64,000 nucleotides of DNA from Salinimicrobium sp. TH3 (GCF_026676115.1 NZ_JAPONB010000011.1:57040-121039); one strand, 5' to 3'; shown: positions 36,783 to 45,617, counted from the first letter of the stretch. Translations and numbers: made by a program. Notes: a model not told the origin generated them from the letters alone.

Positions 36783-37223
36783 TTATATAAGTGAGTCTTC
36801 TTCGTTGTTGTTGACTACATTATCCTGGTGGAGTTTCCACTTCTCATAAGCTACAAGATCATCGCTTACCAGTGTAAGGCAGGCAGCAATAACGCCTGCA
36901 TCATCCAGAAAGCCGGCCACCGGAATAAAATCGGGAATAAGGTCAAATGGCATGAGCACATAAAGTAAGGCTCCTGCAACGGCAGCTATTGTCTTCCAGG
37001 GCACCTGCCTGTAATTGCCGTTCCAGTAGTCGCGAATAAGCCCAAACATACTTTTTGCTTTGGCAAGATACCCACTCATGGAATCATTATTTCGAAATTT
37101 GTCTTCAATTTTTTGCTCTTTGGCCAATACTTTTTCCAGGTCTTTTTGCTCTACTTTTTCTGCCTGTTCATTAAGTGCTTGTTTAGCCTCTTCGGGGGTG
37201 ATTTCTTTCATTTTATTCTTCAT
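36783..37223 (-). CDS. YkvA/DUF1232 family protein
   Basis: 146 aa. The DUF1232 core MPFDLIPDFIPVAGFLDDAGVIAACL is unmistakable, preceded by a hydrophobic helix (TIAAVAGALLYVL) and a charged helical N-terminus. These are small membrane-associated proteins of unknown role. The start at 37223 overlaps the 3' end of the LigD polymerase-domain gene by 11 bp, so they share an operon; a second ATG at 37211 is possible. Confidence 0.88.
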   Translation of the reverse strand: MKNKMKEITPEEAKQALNEQAEKVEQKDLEKVLAKEQKIEDKFRNNDSMSGYLAKAKSMFGLIRDYWNGNYRQVPWKTIAAVAGALLYVLMPFDLIPDFIPVAGFLDDAGVIAACLTLVSDDLVAYEKWKLHQDNVVNNNEEDSLI

Positions 37224-38040
37224 TATTTCGGTTTAACTGTGCTGTCCTTCTAAATATGTTTTCTATATGGTAATGAGATGCGCTTTTGATCCTTGAGAGT
37301 TCTTCCCATTCAATTGGGGTGGCAACTCCTGCCTCTTCAGTAGCCCTTAAGGAATAAGGACAAACTGCAGTTTGAGCATAAGCATTCCGCAGGTAATCCA
37401 CGAAAATTTTTCCTTCTCGCTTGTCTTTTCTCAACTGGGTTGTAAATAATCCGGGTTCTTTCTTTTCTGCCTCTTCAGCAATATCTCTGGTGAGTGTCTT
37501 TACCCTGTCAAAATCTTTCCCCCGTCTTAATTTATAATATAAATGTAAGCCGCTTTTTCCGCTAGTCATAAGAGAAGGATCATTTTTTTTGCTCTTCAGG
37601 AGATCCCTCATAATTTTCGCCCCTTCTTTTATCTTTTCAAAATCCTCGTCGAATGGATCTAGATCGAAAACCACCCTGTCTGGCTGGCGCAATTTATCTT
37701 TTTTGCTTAACCAGATGTGAAAAGCCACGGTTCCCTGGTTTGCGAGATAAACAAGACTTTTCCTGTCATTGCATAAAACCTGGGTATTTGTTCCTTCCTC
37801 TGTTTCAATTTTAATTGTTTTAATAAAAGAGGGGAAGTAATCTGAAGCGTTTTTTTGGTAAAAACCACTTTCGTTAATACCGCCTGGAAACCGGTGCAAG
37901 GTAAGCGGCCGGTCTTTGAGAAATGGCAACATTAACGGCGCGATCCTTTCATAATAGGAAATCATATCTGCTTTAGTGATCCCTTTCTTTGGAAAAAGTA
38001 CTTTGTCGGGATGTGAGATCTCAACTCCGGCTATCTGCAT
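37213..38040 (-). CDS. LigD-type polymerase/primase domain protein (stand-alone)
   Basis: 275 aa. Archaeo-eukaryotic primase-like polymerase of bacterial non-homologous end joining. Visible are DKVLFPKKGITKADMISYY, FHRFPGG-like LHRFPGGI, the metal-binding DLDP in VVFDLDPFDED and TSGKSGLHLYYKL. In LigD this domain is normally fused to ligase and phosphoesterase domains; here it stands alone, starting immediately after the stop of the phosphoesterase gene. It likely fills or extends ends with nucleotides. No Ku gene or ligase domain is in the window. Confidence 0.92.
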   Translation of the reverse strand: MQIAGVEISHPDKVLFPKKGITKADMISYYERIAPLMLPFLKDRPLTLHRFPGGINESGFYQKNASDYFPSFIKTIKIETEEGTNTQVLCNDRKSLVYLANQGTVAFHIWLSKKDKLRQPDRVVFDLDPFDEDFEKIKEGAKIMRDLLKSKKNDPSLMTSGKSGLHLYYKLRRGKDFDRVKTLTRDIAEEAEKKEPGLFTTQLRKDKREGKIFVDYLRNAYAQTAVCPYSLRATEEAGVATPIEWEELSRIKSASHYHIENIFRRTAQLNRNNEE

Positions 38041-38637
38041 TTATTCTTCTTTTTCAGATTCTTCCTTTTCAATTTGCTTCAAAGTTCTTCCCGACACCAC
38101 ACTTTTTGTCTGAGTGCTTACAGGATTGCGGCGGGCATCGGCTTCCCCGTCGTCTTGCTTCATGAGCAGCCAGTTACCTTTCATCTTGCCTCCTTTCATT
38201 TCCACAAGGTTAAAGCCGCCGGTAAGTTTTTTGCCATGCAGGGTAACTTCTACACTTCCTGCTTTAAAGCTGTCTTCGAGGGAAATTATATTGCCATCTT
38301 CATCTTTTTTATTGCTCTCAATGGTGCCCGTATCCCATATCATTACGGTTCCACCGCCATACTCTCCCTGCGGAATTACCCCCTCAAAATTGGCATAGCT
38401 CAAAGGGTGATCTTCTGTAGGGATAGCCATTCTTTTTACTGAAGGATCTGTGCTGGGGCCTTTAGGAACAGACCATGATTTGAGCGTATTGCCAATTTCC
38501 AGCCGAAAATCATAATGAAGGTTTGTTGCGTCGTGCTTCTGGATGACGAAAATTGGTTTCTGATTCTTCTTCCCTGAAGGAACATCCCTGGGTTCTTTCG
38601 TTTTGCTGAAATCTCTTTTTTCGTTATAAGTCTTCAT
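38041..38637 (-). CDS. LigD-type 3'-phosphoesterase domain protein (stand-alone)
   Basis: 198 aa from ATG 38637 (MKTYNEKRDFSKTKEP), the usual start of the domain; an upstream ATG adds 16 hydrophobic residues without precedent. The phosphoesterase motifs are FVIQKHDATNLHYDFRLE, WSVPKGPSTDP, AIPTEDHPLSYANFEGVIPQGEYGGGTV. It trims 3' ends in end joining. It is directly followed, with no gap, by the polymerase-domain gene, forming a split LigD. Confidence 0.93.
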   Translation of the reverse strand: MKTYNEKRDFSKTKEPRDVPSGKKNQKPIFVIQKHDATNLHYDFRLEIGNTLKSWSVPKGPSTDPSVKRMAIPTEDHPLSYANFEGVIPQGEYGGGTVMIWDTGTIESNKKDEDGNIISLEDSFKAGSVEVTLHGKKLTGGFNLVEMKGGKMKGNWLLMKQDDGEADARRNPVSTQTKSVVSGRTLKQIEKEESEKEE

Positions 38638-38812
38638 TGATCCAGTAGTTCCTAAGGGCAAAATGTACAAAAATTGCGTCATCACCTTCGTTAAAGAAGT
38701 CTCAAAACTTAGCTGAAAAGTCAGGCTCTGTAGAAAGGATCTGGTCCATTTTTGCAGGTTGTTTATTTTAAATACTTTTACCCATTCTAATTTGTAGCAC
38801 CAAAAAAATTAA

Positions 38813-39427
38813 ATGGAAGGGATCTGGGTATTTGCCATTGCTGTTTTTACCGGGTTTATTGCAATCAATAACCCGGTTGGAAACGTGCCTATATTTTTAA
38901 GCCTTACCCGTCAAGCCGACCGTCCTACCAGGAAAAATATTTCCAAAAAAGCCACTTTTACCGCCTTTATTATTGTTTCTGGTTTTATTATTCTGGGGAA
39001 GTATATTTTTGATTTTTTTGGTTTGACCATCCCAGCCTTTAAGATCACGGGAGGAATCCTTGTTTTCTTTGTGGGCTTTGAAATGATAAGGGCGCAGGTT
39101 TCCAGTATTGATAACCAGAAGGAGGTGAATTTTAATGAAGAAATTTCGATTTCCCCTCTGGGTATTCCTATTCTTGCCGGGCCCGGAACTATAGTAACAG
39201 CTATGAACTTTACCACTACGGCTACTTATCTACAGCTGGGAATTATATTGGTCATGTTTGCACTGGTGATGTGGCTCAACCACCTTGCATTTCTTTCAAG
39301 TGAATATTTGGTGCGGTACATAGGAGCAAATAAGATCGTGGTAGTGGAGAAAATAATGGGACTTATTATTGCCATTATTGGAGTTAATATGTTGATACAG
39401 GGGATTCATATTGCCTTTATGGAATAA
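38813..39427 (+). CDS. MarC family integral membrane protein
   Basis: 204 aa, six hydrophobic segments. FTGFIAINNPVGNVPIFLSLT at the start and GIPILAGPGTIVTAM in the middle are the MarC (UPF0056/NAAT) signature. The family was once tied to multidrug resistance, later disputed; some members move amino acids. Function here unassigned. Monocistronic, followed by the cold-shock gene with its own promoter. Confidence 0.9.
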   Translation: MEGIWVFAIAVFTGFIAINNPVGNVPIFLSLTRQADRPTRKNISKKATFTAFIIVSGFIILGKYIFDFFGLTIPAFKITGGILVFFVGFEMIRAQVSSIDNQKEVNFNEEISISPLGIPILAGPGTIVTAMNFTTTATYLQLGIILVMFALVMWLNHLAFLSSEYLVRYIGANKIVVVEKIMGLIIAIIGVNMLIQGIHIAFME

Positions 39428-39450
39428 GAAAATAATAAATTGACTTTTAG

Positions 39451-39480
39451 TTGTTTATACGTTCTTTAATTGTATATTTG
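39451..39480 (+). promoter_or_regulatory. consensus Bacteroidetes promoter of the cold-shock gene
   Basis: TTG 39451-39453, 19 nt, TATATTTG 39473-39480. The transcription start is expected near 39487, giving a leader of about 16 nt, much shorter than the long leaders of enterobacterial cspA. Confidence 0.75.
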
Positions 39481-39502
39481 CATTTCAATTTAATTTTATA
39501 TA

Positions 39503-39694
39503 ATGAATAAAGGTACAGTTAAGTTCTTTAACGAATCAAAAGGTTACGGATTTATTAAAGACGAAGAATCAAATGATGAGTATTTCGTACATGCTAATGG
39601 TCTTGTTGACGAGATCAGACAGGATGACGAAGTAACTTTCGACCTTGAAGAAGGTAGAAAAGGTGTAAATGCAGTAAACGTGAGACAAGCTTAG
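39503..39694 (+). CDS. cold-shock domain protein
   Basis: 63 aa single cold-shock domain. RNP1 KGYGFI (13-18) and RNP2-like YFVHAN (27-32). It binds single-stranded RNA/DNA and melts RNA structure. The promoter upstream is near consensus and a terminator follows, so it should be highly expressed alone. Confidence 0.95.
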   Translation: MNKGTVKFFNESKGYGFIKDEESNDEYFVHANGLVDEIRQDDEVTFDLEEGRKGVNAVNVRQA

Positions 39695-39721
39695 TCTCAA
39701 TTTTTGATATTTATATTCCTG

Positions 39722-39743
39722 AGCCTTACATTTATGTAAGGCT
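39722..39743 (+). terminator. intrinsic terminator of the cold-shock gene
   Basis: AGCCTTACA, TTTA loop, TGTAAGGCT, then a long T-run. Confidence 0.9.
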
Positions 39744-39804
39744 TTTTTTTTGTCCTAAAGCGAAATTCTGCGTTGGATTTTAGAAAATTCACTAACTTAA
39801 TTCC

Positions 39805-41217
39805 ATGAAAAAAATAATCTTTTTTTTATTCCTGGGTCTTCAACTTTCTGCACAGGAGTTAGTGGTAAAAAAGGGAATAGTAGTGGATGACCTTAAGGTG
39901 TCAGACACTCTGGATGAAAGCTATGCCTTATATCTTCCTACAACTTACCAAAATGGAAAACTCTGGCCTGTACTTTTTGTTCTTGACGGGGAAGGACGTG
40001 GAAAGGCTGCTGCCCACCTTTTCCAGTCTACTGCCGAAGAGCAGGGTTATATGATAGTGGCTTCTAATAATATTAGTCCTCAAAAAGATCTGGAACAAAA
40101 TGTCCTTACATCAGCAAGGCTAATTCAACATGTGGCAGGAATTCTCCCTATAGATTCCAGCCAAATTGCCAGTGTTGGATCCATGACCGGGGGCAGGGTG
40201 GCGAGTACTGTGCCACTTATCTTTGATAATATTCTTGGGGTTATCGCAGTGGGAGATCACTGGGTTAATTTTAACTTGTTGGATAACAAAAAGAATTTTG
40301 TCTTTATTGGGATCGTTGGAGACGAACAATTCTCCACCTCGGGAATGCAGAATACCGCCAATACCCTTTCCCGCCTTAGGTTTCCTACCCAGATCTATAC
40401 CTATTCGGGAGACGAAGACTGGCCTCAACCCCAAATCATTAACAGTGCAGTAGGATCCCTTACCCTTGAAGCGATGCGGAAGAAATTACGTCCTGTAGAC
40501 CCACAATTGGTGGAACAGTTATACCGGCAGGATCTTGCCCGGGCAAATAAATTGATGAGCCTTAATCAACTTATGAATGCCGATGCGCTTCTGGAGATCA
40601 TGGAAGAAAAATATGAAGGATTTATAAGCACAGCCGAAATAAGAGCTAAACAAAACCAACTTTCCCGTTCCCGTAACTATTCGCAGCAAAAACGGGAACA
40701 AACTGCCGTCACACAAAAGGAGACAAGGCTTATAGACGATTTCATCTATTATTTGGAAGAGGATATTCGCACAGCTAATTTTGAAAACCTGGGCTGGTGG
40801 AATTACCAAAAAAACCAACTGGACTCTCTGGCGCAAAAGAGTAATGCTGAAAGCAAAATGGCTATGAGACTTCAGGATTTTATTACTGAATATGTGCGGC
40901 TAAAACGACAGGACATGGAAGAGAGGCGAACTCCTCTGGAGAGCAAGCTGGTGGCAAATATGATCCAAACAATCTTTGATCCCCAGGCCTTTGATGCCTA
41001 CCGAAAAATTATTTCTTTAAGCGCGCAGGACAATGATTTTCAAACGGCCTATTTTTATCTTGAAGAAATGCTGAAGCACGGTTACAAGGACATGGAAAAT
41101 CTCTATAATATAGAAGGAACGCTGGGTTTGAGATTGACACCTGAATATAACCAGATAATCGAAAATCACCTGGGAAAATCAAAATTTTATGATGCCTCAG
41201 AGGGAGCTCAAAAATGA
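39805..41217 (+). CDS. exported alpha/beta-hydrolase-like protein with degenerate nucleophile elbow
   Basis: 470 aa. Signal peptide MKKIIFFLFLGLQLSAQ. The first 230 residues have the strand-loop pattern of dienelactone-hydrolase or esterase-like proteins (YALYLPTTYQNGKLWPVLFVLDGEGRG, ASNNISP). In flavobacterial homologues as I remember them the elbow reads GFSGG-like; here it is VGSMTGGR, placing Met where the nucleophile Ser is expected. The C-terminal 230 residues are helical, repeat-like and unassigned. It may be a pseudo-enzyme or use another residue. It ends in a hairpin overlapping the stop. Confidence 0.65.
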   Translation: MKKIIFFLFLGLQLSAQELVVKKGIVVDDLKVSDTLDESYALYLPTTYQNGKLWPVLFVLDGEGRGKAAAHLFQSTAEEQGYMIVASNNISPQKDLEQNVLTSARLIQHVAGILPIDSSQIASVGSMTGGRVASTVPLIFDNILGVIAVGDHWVNFNLLDNKKNFVFIGIVGDEQFSTSGMQNTANTLSRLRFPTQIYTYSGDEDWPQPQIINSAVGSLTLEAMRKKLRPVDPQLVEQLYRQDLARANKLMSLNQLMNADALLEIMEEKYEGFISTAEIRAKQNQLSRSRNYSQQKREQTAVTQKETRLIDDFIYYLEEDIRTANFENLGWWNYQKNQLDSLAQKSNAESKMAMRLQDFITEYVRLKRQDMEERRTPLESKLVANMIQTIFDPQAFDAYRKIISLSAQDNDFQTAYFYLEEMLKHGYKDMENLYNIEGTLGLRLTPEYNQIIENHLGKSKFYDASEGAQK

Positions 41218-41232
41218 CATTTTTGAAGCTCC
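41203..41232 (+). terminator. hairpin at the hydrolase-like stop codon
   Basis: GGAGCT...AGCTCC outer arms with AAAAATG/CATTTTT inside; it begins 12 nt before the stop ends and is followed by TTATTTTT. Confidence 0.7.
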
Positions 41233-41325
41233 TTATTTTTCTGACTTTTGCCGGGCAGGTTTTGCACAGCAGGTGAAAAAAGTTTGTGCTTTTGTGGCTT
41301 TTTAGAAGCCACATAAATTTCCAAT

Positions 41326-41697
41326 TTAATAAATTCTTGAAAGCCACATTCCTATAAGAACTGCAGCGATCCCCAGAAAAATACTTCCAGCGGAGTAGAT
41401 TCCGAAGTTCACATAATCTCCAGCTTTCAACAGCGCCTGATTTTCAAAGCTAAAAGCCGAAAAAGTAGTGAATCCCCCGCAAAATCCGGTAGCGAGCAGT
41501 AAAGTAGTGTTTGGAGAAAGCATTTCCTGTTTTAAACCTAATCCTAATATAAATCCTATCAACAAACTTCCGGAGAAATTCACCAGCAGTGTTCCCAGGG
41601 GAATTGAAGAAACCTGATTGAGGTTCTTCGAGATGAGGAAACGCAAGGCACTGCCAAGACCGCCACCTACAAAAACAAGCAAAACCTGTTTCATCAT
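41326..41697 (-). CDS. crcB: fluoride exporter CrcB/Fluc
   Basis: 123 aa, four membrane helices. Signature GGGLGSALRFL at the start, PLGTLLVNFSGS and GFCGGFTTFSAFSFE, which carries the Phe residues of the fluoride pore. It works as a dual-topology dimer. The first ATG overlaps the TGA of the upstream SRPBCC gene (ATGA, 4-bp overlap), so it is translated from that message. No fluoride riboswitch is evident upstream of the pair. Confidence 0.95.
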   Translation of the reverse strand: MMKQVLLVFVGGGLGSALRFLISKNLNQVSSIPLGTLLVNFSGSLLIGFILGLGLKQEMLSPNTTLLLATGFCGGFTTFSAFSFENQALLKAGDYVNFGIYSAGSIFLGIAAVLIGMWLSRIY

Positions 41698-42722
41698 TCT
41701 ACCGGAATGTAAATTTCGGTTACCCAGAGAGCGGGATTGTCAATTTCTGCAGGATCGGTGATTAAAAGTTCAAAAGGTTGCCCATTAGGATCTACAATAA
41801 GCCCGTTCTCTTCTATATATCTATAAGTGCTTTCCCATGCTTCCGCAGCATTTTTATGATGTCCGTTTAAAGTTGTCTTAACCACTTTTTGAGGCTCAAG
41901 ATACCCGTTAAGAACCTCGCTTCCGGCAGGCGTAATCACCTGGCTGGGTGTTGGTACTCCGGTAGAAAAAATGGTAGTGCCGTTGCGATCATCCCTTTGA
42001 TTATAAATAATAAGAGGTTGGCCACTTATGGAAATATTGTTCTGTTTCATGTAAAGCCTAACCTGTTTGATCATGTCTGCCGCACGCATATTCACTTCTC
42101 CCAGCCTGGAGGCTGTTGTAGTATACATATAATAACCGCCTCCATGTTCGGTCACACCATCTACGTTAATAGAATATGCTTCCATTTTCTGTATCACGTT
42201 TTGCTCGAGATTGGTAAGGCTTTCCTCAAAAATGGGTAAGAAAACTTCGCTTAGATCCTGGTCCTGTATGGTAAAGGCAAGCTTCTCTTTAAAACTTTGC
42301 TCGCCCTCCAGGGTCCAGTTCACCCTGGTACCACCATCTTCGGGAGTAAAAGTCCAGGTGATTGCGCCTTCAGCTTCTCCAATTATGGTTTGCATGGTAA
42401 GGACCTGTTGCAGCCTGGAATATGGAATAACAGCTGTAGTGACGATCCTGCCGTCCCTTATTTGATCTGCATGCCAGCTTATAGCTGCATTTTCACCTGT
42501 AGGTTCCCCGGTCAAGTCCATGTCCATTCCTTCTATATTACTCCACGCATTCCAGGTTTTCCAGTTGGAAAGATCGGCCACTTCTCTAAAAAGCAATGGA
42601 GCAGGTGCATTAATGACTTTGGAGCTTTCAATTTTATAGGCGCCATCTTTGGTGGCTATATAAATAGATCCTGCAATGATAACAATTAGCAGTAAAAACA
42701 GGAGGTATTTAAGAATCTTCAT
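41694..42722 (-). CDS. membrane-anchored SRPBCC plus GyrI-like effector-binding protein
   Basis: 342 aa. An N-terminal hydrophobic anchor (ILKYLLFLLLIVIIAGSIYI), then a SRPBCC/START-like ligand-binding domain (about 35-180: VINAPAPLLFREVADLSNWKTWN, ITWTFTPEDGGTRVNW), then a GyrI/AraC-effector-binding-like domain (190-340: GGGYYMYTTT, GLIVDPNGQPFELLITDPAE). Both are ligand-binding folds; no DNA-binding domain exists. Exposed outside the cytoplasm if the anchor is a signal anchor. Its 4-bp overlap with crcB is a strict coupling, but a link to fluoride is unproven. Confidence 0.8.
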   Translation of the reverse strand: MKILKYLLFLLLIVIIAGSIYIATKDGAYKIESSKVINAPAPLLFREVADLSNWKTWNAWSNIEGMDMDLTGEPTGENAAISWHADQIRDGRIVTTAVIPYSRLQQVLTMQTIIGEAEGAITWTFTPEDGGTRVNWTLEGEQSFKEKLAFTIQDQDLSEVFLPIFEESLTNLEQNVIQKMEAYSINVDGVTEHGGGYYMYTTTASRLGEVNMRAADMIKQVRLYMKQNNISISGQPLIIYNQRDDRNGTTIFSTGVPTPSQVITPAGSEVLNGYLEPQKVVKTTLNGHHKNAAEAWESTYRYIEENGLIVDPNGQPFELLITDPAEIDNPALWVTEIYIPVE

Positions 42723-42889
42723 CTTTCTTGGCAGGTTTGTTGTATTAATTAGGCTAATATAAATAATTTGAAGTTGTTAATTCTTACATTTGTTAGCAAA
42801 TGGTGAAGCCCTCCCGCCAGGACCTGCTGTTATTTTTTCTGCGGAAGATCTCATCCTAATTAATTTGATACACTATTAATTTTAAGAAA

Positions 42890-44929
42890 ATGAAAATTAA
42901 ATTCTTTTTGATGCCATTGTTGGCGTCAATGATCTTTATTTCCTGCGCCGACTCCAAAGTGGAGAATCCGGCAGAAGTGGGAGAAGTTGCACAAACCACT
43001 GACTTTGATTATCAGGTAGATGAATTTGCCGATATTAAAGTACTCAGGTACCAGATTCCAGGCTGGGAAGATTTAAGTCTAAAAGAGCAGAAGCTGGTTT
43101 ATTATCTAACCCAGGCCGGACTTAGTGGTAGAGACATTATCTGGGACCAAAATTACAAACATAATTTAAAGATTCGTGAAGCCCTTGAGAATATCTACAC
43201 CAGCTATGAAGGTGACAAGACTTCCGAAGACTGGAAGAATTTTGAGACTTACCTAAAACGGGTATGGTTTGCAAACGGGATCCACCACCATTATTCGATG
43301 GATAAGTTGAAGCCTGAATTTAGCAAAGAATATTTCGATACGCTATTGGCAGAGACCGGAACAGAACTTACCGGGGAGGCTTATGAGGTGATCTTTAACG
43401 ATATGGATGCCAAAAAAGTAAACCTGGATGAATCTAAAGGTCTTGTAGAAGGATCTGCAGTGAATTTTTATGGTGAAGGTGTTACCGCACAAGATGTGGA
43501 GCAGTTCTATTCCAATAAAAAATCCCCAAATCCCAACAGACCTCTTGCTTTTGGTCTTAATTCCAAGTTGGTAAAAGAAAACGGGCAGTTGGTTGAAAAA
43601 GTGTATAAAAGCGGGGGAATGTATGGCCCGGCGATCGATAAGATTGTATTTTGGCTTGAAAAGGCACAAGGTGTTGCCGAAAATAAGCAACAGGCAGATG
43701 CGCTTGGGCTTTTAATTGATTATTACAAAACCGGTGACCTTGAAACCTGGGATGATTATAACATTGCATGGGTAGAGGCAACCGATGGAAACATTGATTA
43801 CATCAACAGTTTTATTGAAGTTTATAATGACCCTCTAGGTTACACAGGATCTTACGAAACTATCGTGCAGATCAAGGATTTTGATATGAGCAAGAAGATG
43901 CAGGTACTGGAGGAAAACGTGCAATGGTTTGAAGACAACGCACCTTTAATGGAGGAACACAAAAAAGATTCTGTTGTAGGTGTTACCTATAAAACAGTAA
44001 TTGTTGCAGGAGAAGCAGGAGACGCTTCACCGGCTACACCAATTGGTGTGAACCTGCCAAACTCCAACTGGATTAGAAAAGAGCACGGAAGTAAATCTGT
44101 ATCTCTGGGGAACATTGTTGAAGCATATAACAATGCCGGTAGTACTGGGAGGCTTCAGGAATTTGCACATGATGAGGAAGAAGTAGCTCTTGAAGAAGAG
44201 TACGGCGAACTTGCCGATAAACTTCACACCGCACTTCACGAAGTTGTGGGACACGCTTCTGGTCAACTTAACCCTGGCGTAGGAGAGACAAAGGAAACTT
44301 TGAAAAGTTATGCTTCTACTTTAGAAGAAGGCCGTGCCGATCTTGTGGGACTTTACTATTTGATGGATCCTAAACTGGAAGAGCTTGGTTTGGTGGACGA
44401 TTATGAAAAAATGGGTAAGGCAGCTTATGATGGTTATATCAGAAATGGTTTGATGACGCAGCTTATAAGACTTGAGCCGGGAGCTAACATTGAAGAAGCT
44501 CACATGAGAAACCGCCAGTGGGTTAGCGCCTGGGTCTTTGAAAAAGGCCAGGAAAAAGGTATTATTGAAAAAGTGACCAGAGACGGAAAAACTTATTTTA
44601 ATATTACAGATTATGCTGCTTTGCGTGGTCTTTTCGGGGATCTACTTAAAGAGACCCAGAGAATTAAATCTGAAGGTGATTACCAGGCAGCCAAAGACCT
44701 TGTAGAGAACTACGGAGTTAAAGTTGATCAGGATATTCACAGGGAAGTGCTTGAGAGAAACAAACAATTCAAATCTGCACCTTACAGTGGATTCGTAAAC
44801 CCTGTTCTTGTGCCTGAAACAGATGCTAACGGTGAGATCACCGCAATTAAAGTGGTACAACCAACATCTTTTGAGGAGCAAATGATGGACTACTCAGAGA
44901 AATTTGATGTGCTTCCGCTGGAGAATTAG
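42890..44929 (+). CDS. M49 family dipeptidyl-peptidase III-like lipoprotein
   Basis: 679 aa. Lipobox FISC after MKIKFFLMPLLASMI predicts lipid anchoring. The zinc site is HEVVGH (His450, Glu451, His455) with the second motif EEGRAD (Glu479-Asp484), matching HEXXGH and EECRAD of DPP III. The mature enzyme cleaves dipeptides from peptide N-termini. Classical DPP III enzymes are cytosolic, so export is noteworthy. A strong terminator follows. Confidence 0.92.
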   Translation: MKIKFFLMPLLASMIFISCADSKVENPAEVGEVAQTTDFDYQVDEFADIKVLRYQIPGWEDLSLKEQKLVYYLTQAGLSGRDIIWDQNYKHNLKIREALENIYTSYEGDKTSEDWKNFETYLKRVWFANGIHHHYSMDKLKPEFSKEYFDTLLAETGTELTGEAYEVIFNDMDAKKVNLDESKGLVEGSAVNFYGEGVTAQDVEQFYSNKKSPNPNRPLAFGLNSKLVKENGQLVEKVYKSGGMYGPAIDKIVFWLEKAQGVAENKQQADALGLLIDYYKTGDLETWDDYNIAWVEATDGNIDYINSFIEVYNDPLGYTGSYETIVQIKDFDMSKKMQVLEENVQWFEDNAPLMEEHKKDSVVGVTYKTVIVAGEAGDASPATPIGVNLPNSNWIRKEHGSKSVSLGNIVEAYNNAGSTGRLQEFAHDEEEVALEEEYGELADKLHTALHEVVGHASGQLNPGVGETKETLKSYASTLEEGRADLVGLYYLMDPKLEELGLVDDYEKMGKAAYDGYIRNGLMTQLIRLEPGANIEEAHMRNRQWVSAWVFEKGQEKGIIEKVTRDGKTYFNITDYAALRGLFGDLLKETQRIKSEGDYQAAKDLVENYGVKVDQDIHREVLERNKQFKSAPYSGFVNPVLVPETDANGEITAIKVVQPTSFEEQMMDYSEKFDVLPLEN

Positions 44930-44949
44930 AATTTAACAAAAAGATTGAT

Positions 44950-44978
44950 AAGCCGCCATTCTAAAAGAGTGGCGGCTT
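44950..44978 (+). terminator. intrinsic terminator of the M49 gene
   Basis: AAGCCGCCA/TGGCGGCTT with inner TCT/AGA pairing, then a T-run of eight or more. Confidence 0.88.
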
Positions 44979-44992
44979 TTTTTTGCTGAAGC

Positions 44993-45187
44993 CTATCCTT
45001 TTAAATAAGTCTTTAAAAGAAATAATAACCCTATAAAAACAATAAATCCTAAGAGGATGTAAAGTGTGCCTTTATAATACTTGCGGTGGAGTTTGAGGTC
45101 CTTGCGATAGCTGAAGAAGATCACTACGACAAAAGCCACGAAAAACAATGCGGCAAAAATTATTTGTCCTGTGCTAAACATTTCCAT
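44993..45187 (-). CDS. small two-helix membrane protein, 64 aa
   Basis: MEMFSTGQIIFAALFFVAFVVVIFFSY forms one membrane helix, a basic loop RKDLKLHRKYYKG follows, then a second helix TLYILLGFIVFIGLLFLL. I recognise it as a frequent flavobacterial small protein without known function. The upstream AGGG provides a weak ribosome site. Divergent from the MazG-like gene by 43 bp. Confidence 0.75.
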   Translation of the reverse strand: MEMFSTGQIIFAALFFVAFVVVIFFSYRKDLKLHRKYYKGTLYILLGFIVFIGLLFLLKTYLKG

Positions 45188-45230
45188 TGGCCCTAATTTT
45201 TATAAATTTATGCGAATTTAAAGTATTAGA

Positions 45231-45617
45231 ATGGAAAAAGCCTTAGCCGCCGTACAGGAGTTTCATAAAGCATTTGGTCTGGGAGTTCAACAGCAGCCCA
45301 CCGCAGTTCTGGGAGCTGCAAAAGTGCATTTGAGGTATGAATTGATGAAAGAGGAGAATGAGGAATACCTCGAGGCTGCAAAGAACGGAGACCTGGTTGA
45401 GGTGGCAGATGCCCTGGGAGATATGCTCTATATTTTGTGTGGAACCATAGTGGAACATGGGCTACAACATAAAATATCTGAAGTCTTTGAAGAGATTCAA
45501 CGCAGCAATATGAGCAAACTGGGCAAAGACGGGAAACCGGTTTATCGCGAAGATGGGAAAGTGCTAAAAGGCCCGGATTACTCACAGCCGGACCTTCAAA
45601 AGATTCTTAAGTTCTAG
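45231..45617 (+). CDS. MazG-like nucleotide pyrophosphohydrolase
   Basis: 128 aa helical domain (PF01503 type). The metal-binding residues are seen as ELMKEENEEYLEA and DALGDMLYILCG, the EExxE...DxxxD pattern of all-alpha NTP pyrophosphatases. It hydrolyses a nucleoside triphosphate or phosphoribosyl nucleotide; the substrate is unknown. The stop codon lies in the first units of a degenerate 7-nt repeat. Confidence 0.9.
   Translation: MEKALAAVQEFHKAFGLGVQQQPTAVLGAAKVHLRYELMKEENEEYLEAAKNGDLVEVADALGDMLYILCGTIVEHGLQHKISEVFEEIQRSNMSKLGKDGKPVYREDGKVLKGPDYSQPDLQKILKF

Noticed and set aside
42723..42889. Fluoride riboswitch near crcB
   Set aside because: The region upstream of the crcB operon shows no pseudoknot-type GGNGAUGGNNNNCCGCC pattern on the minus strand.
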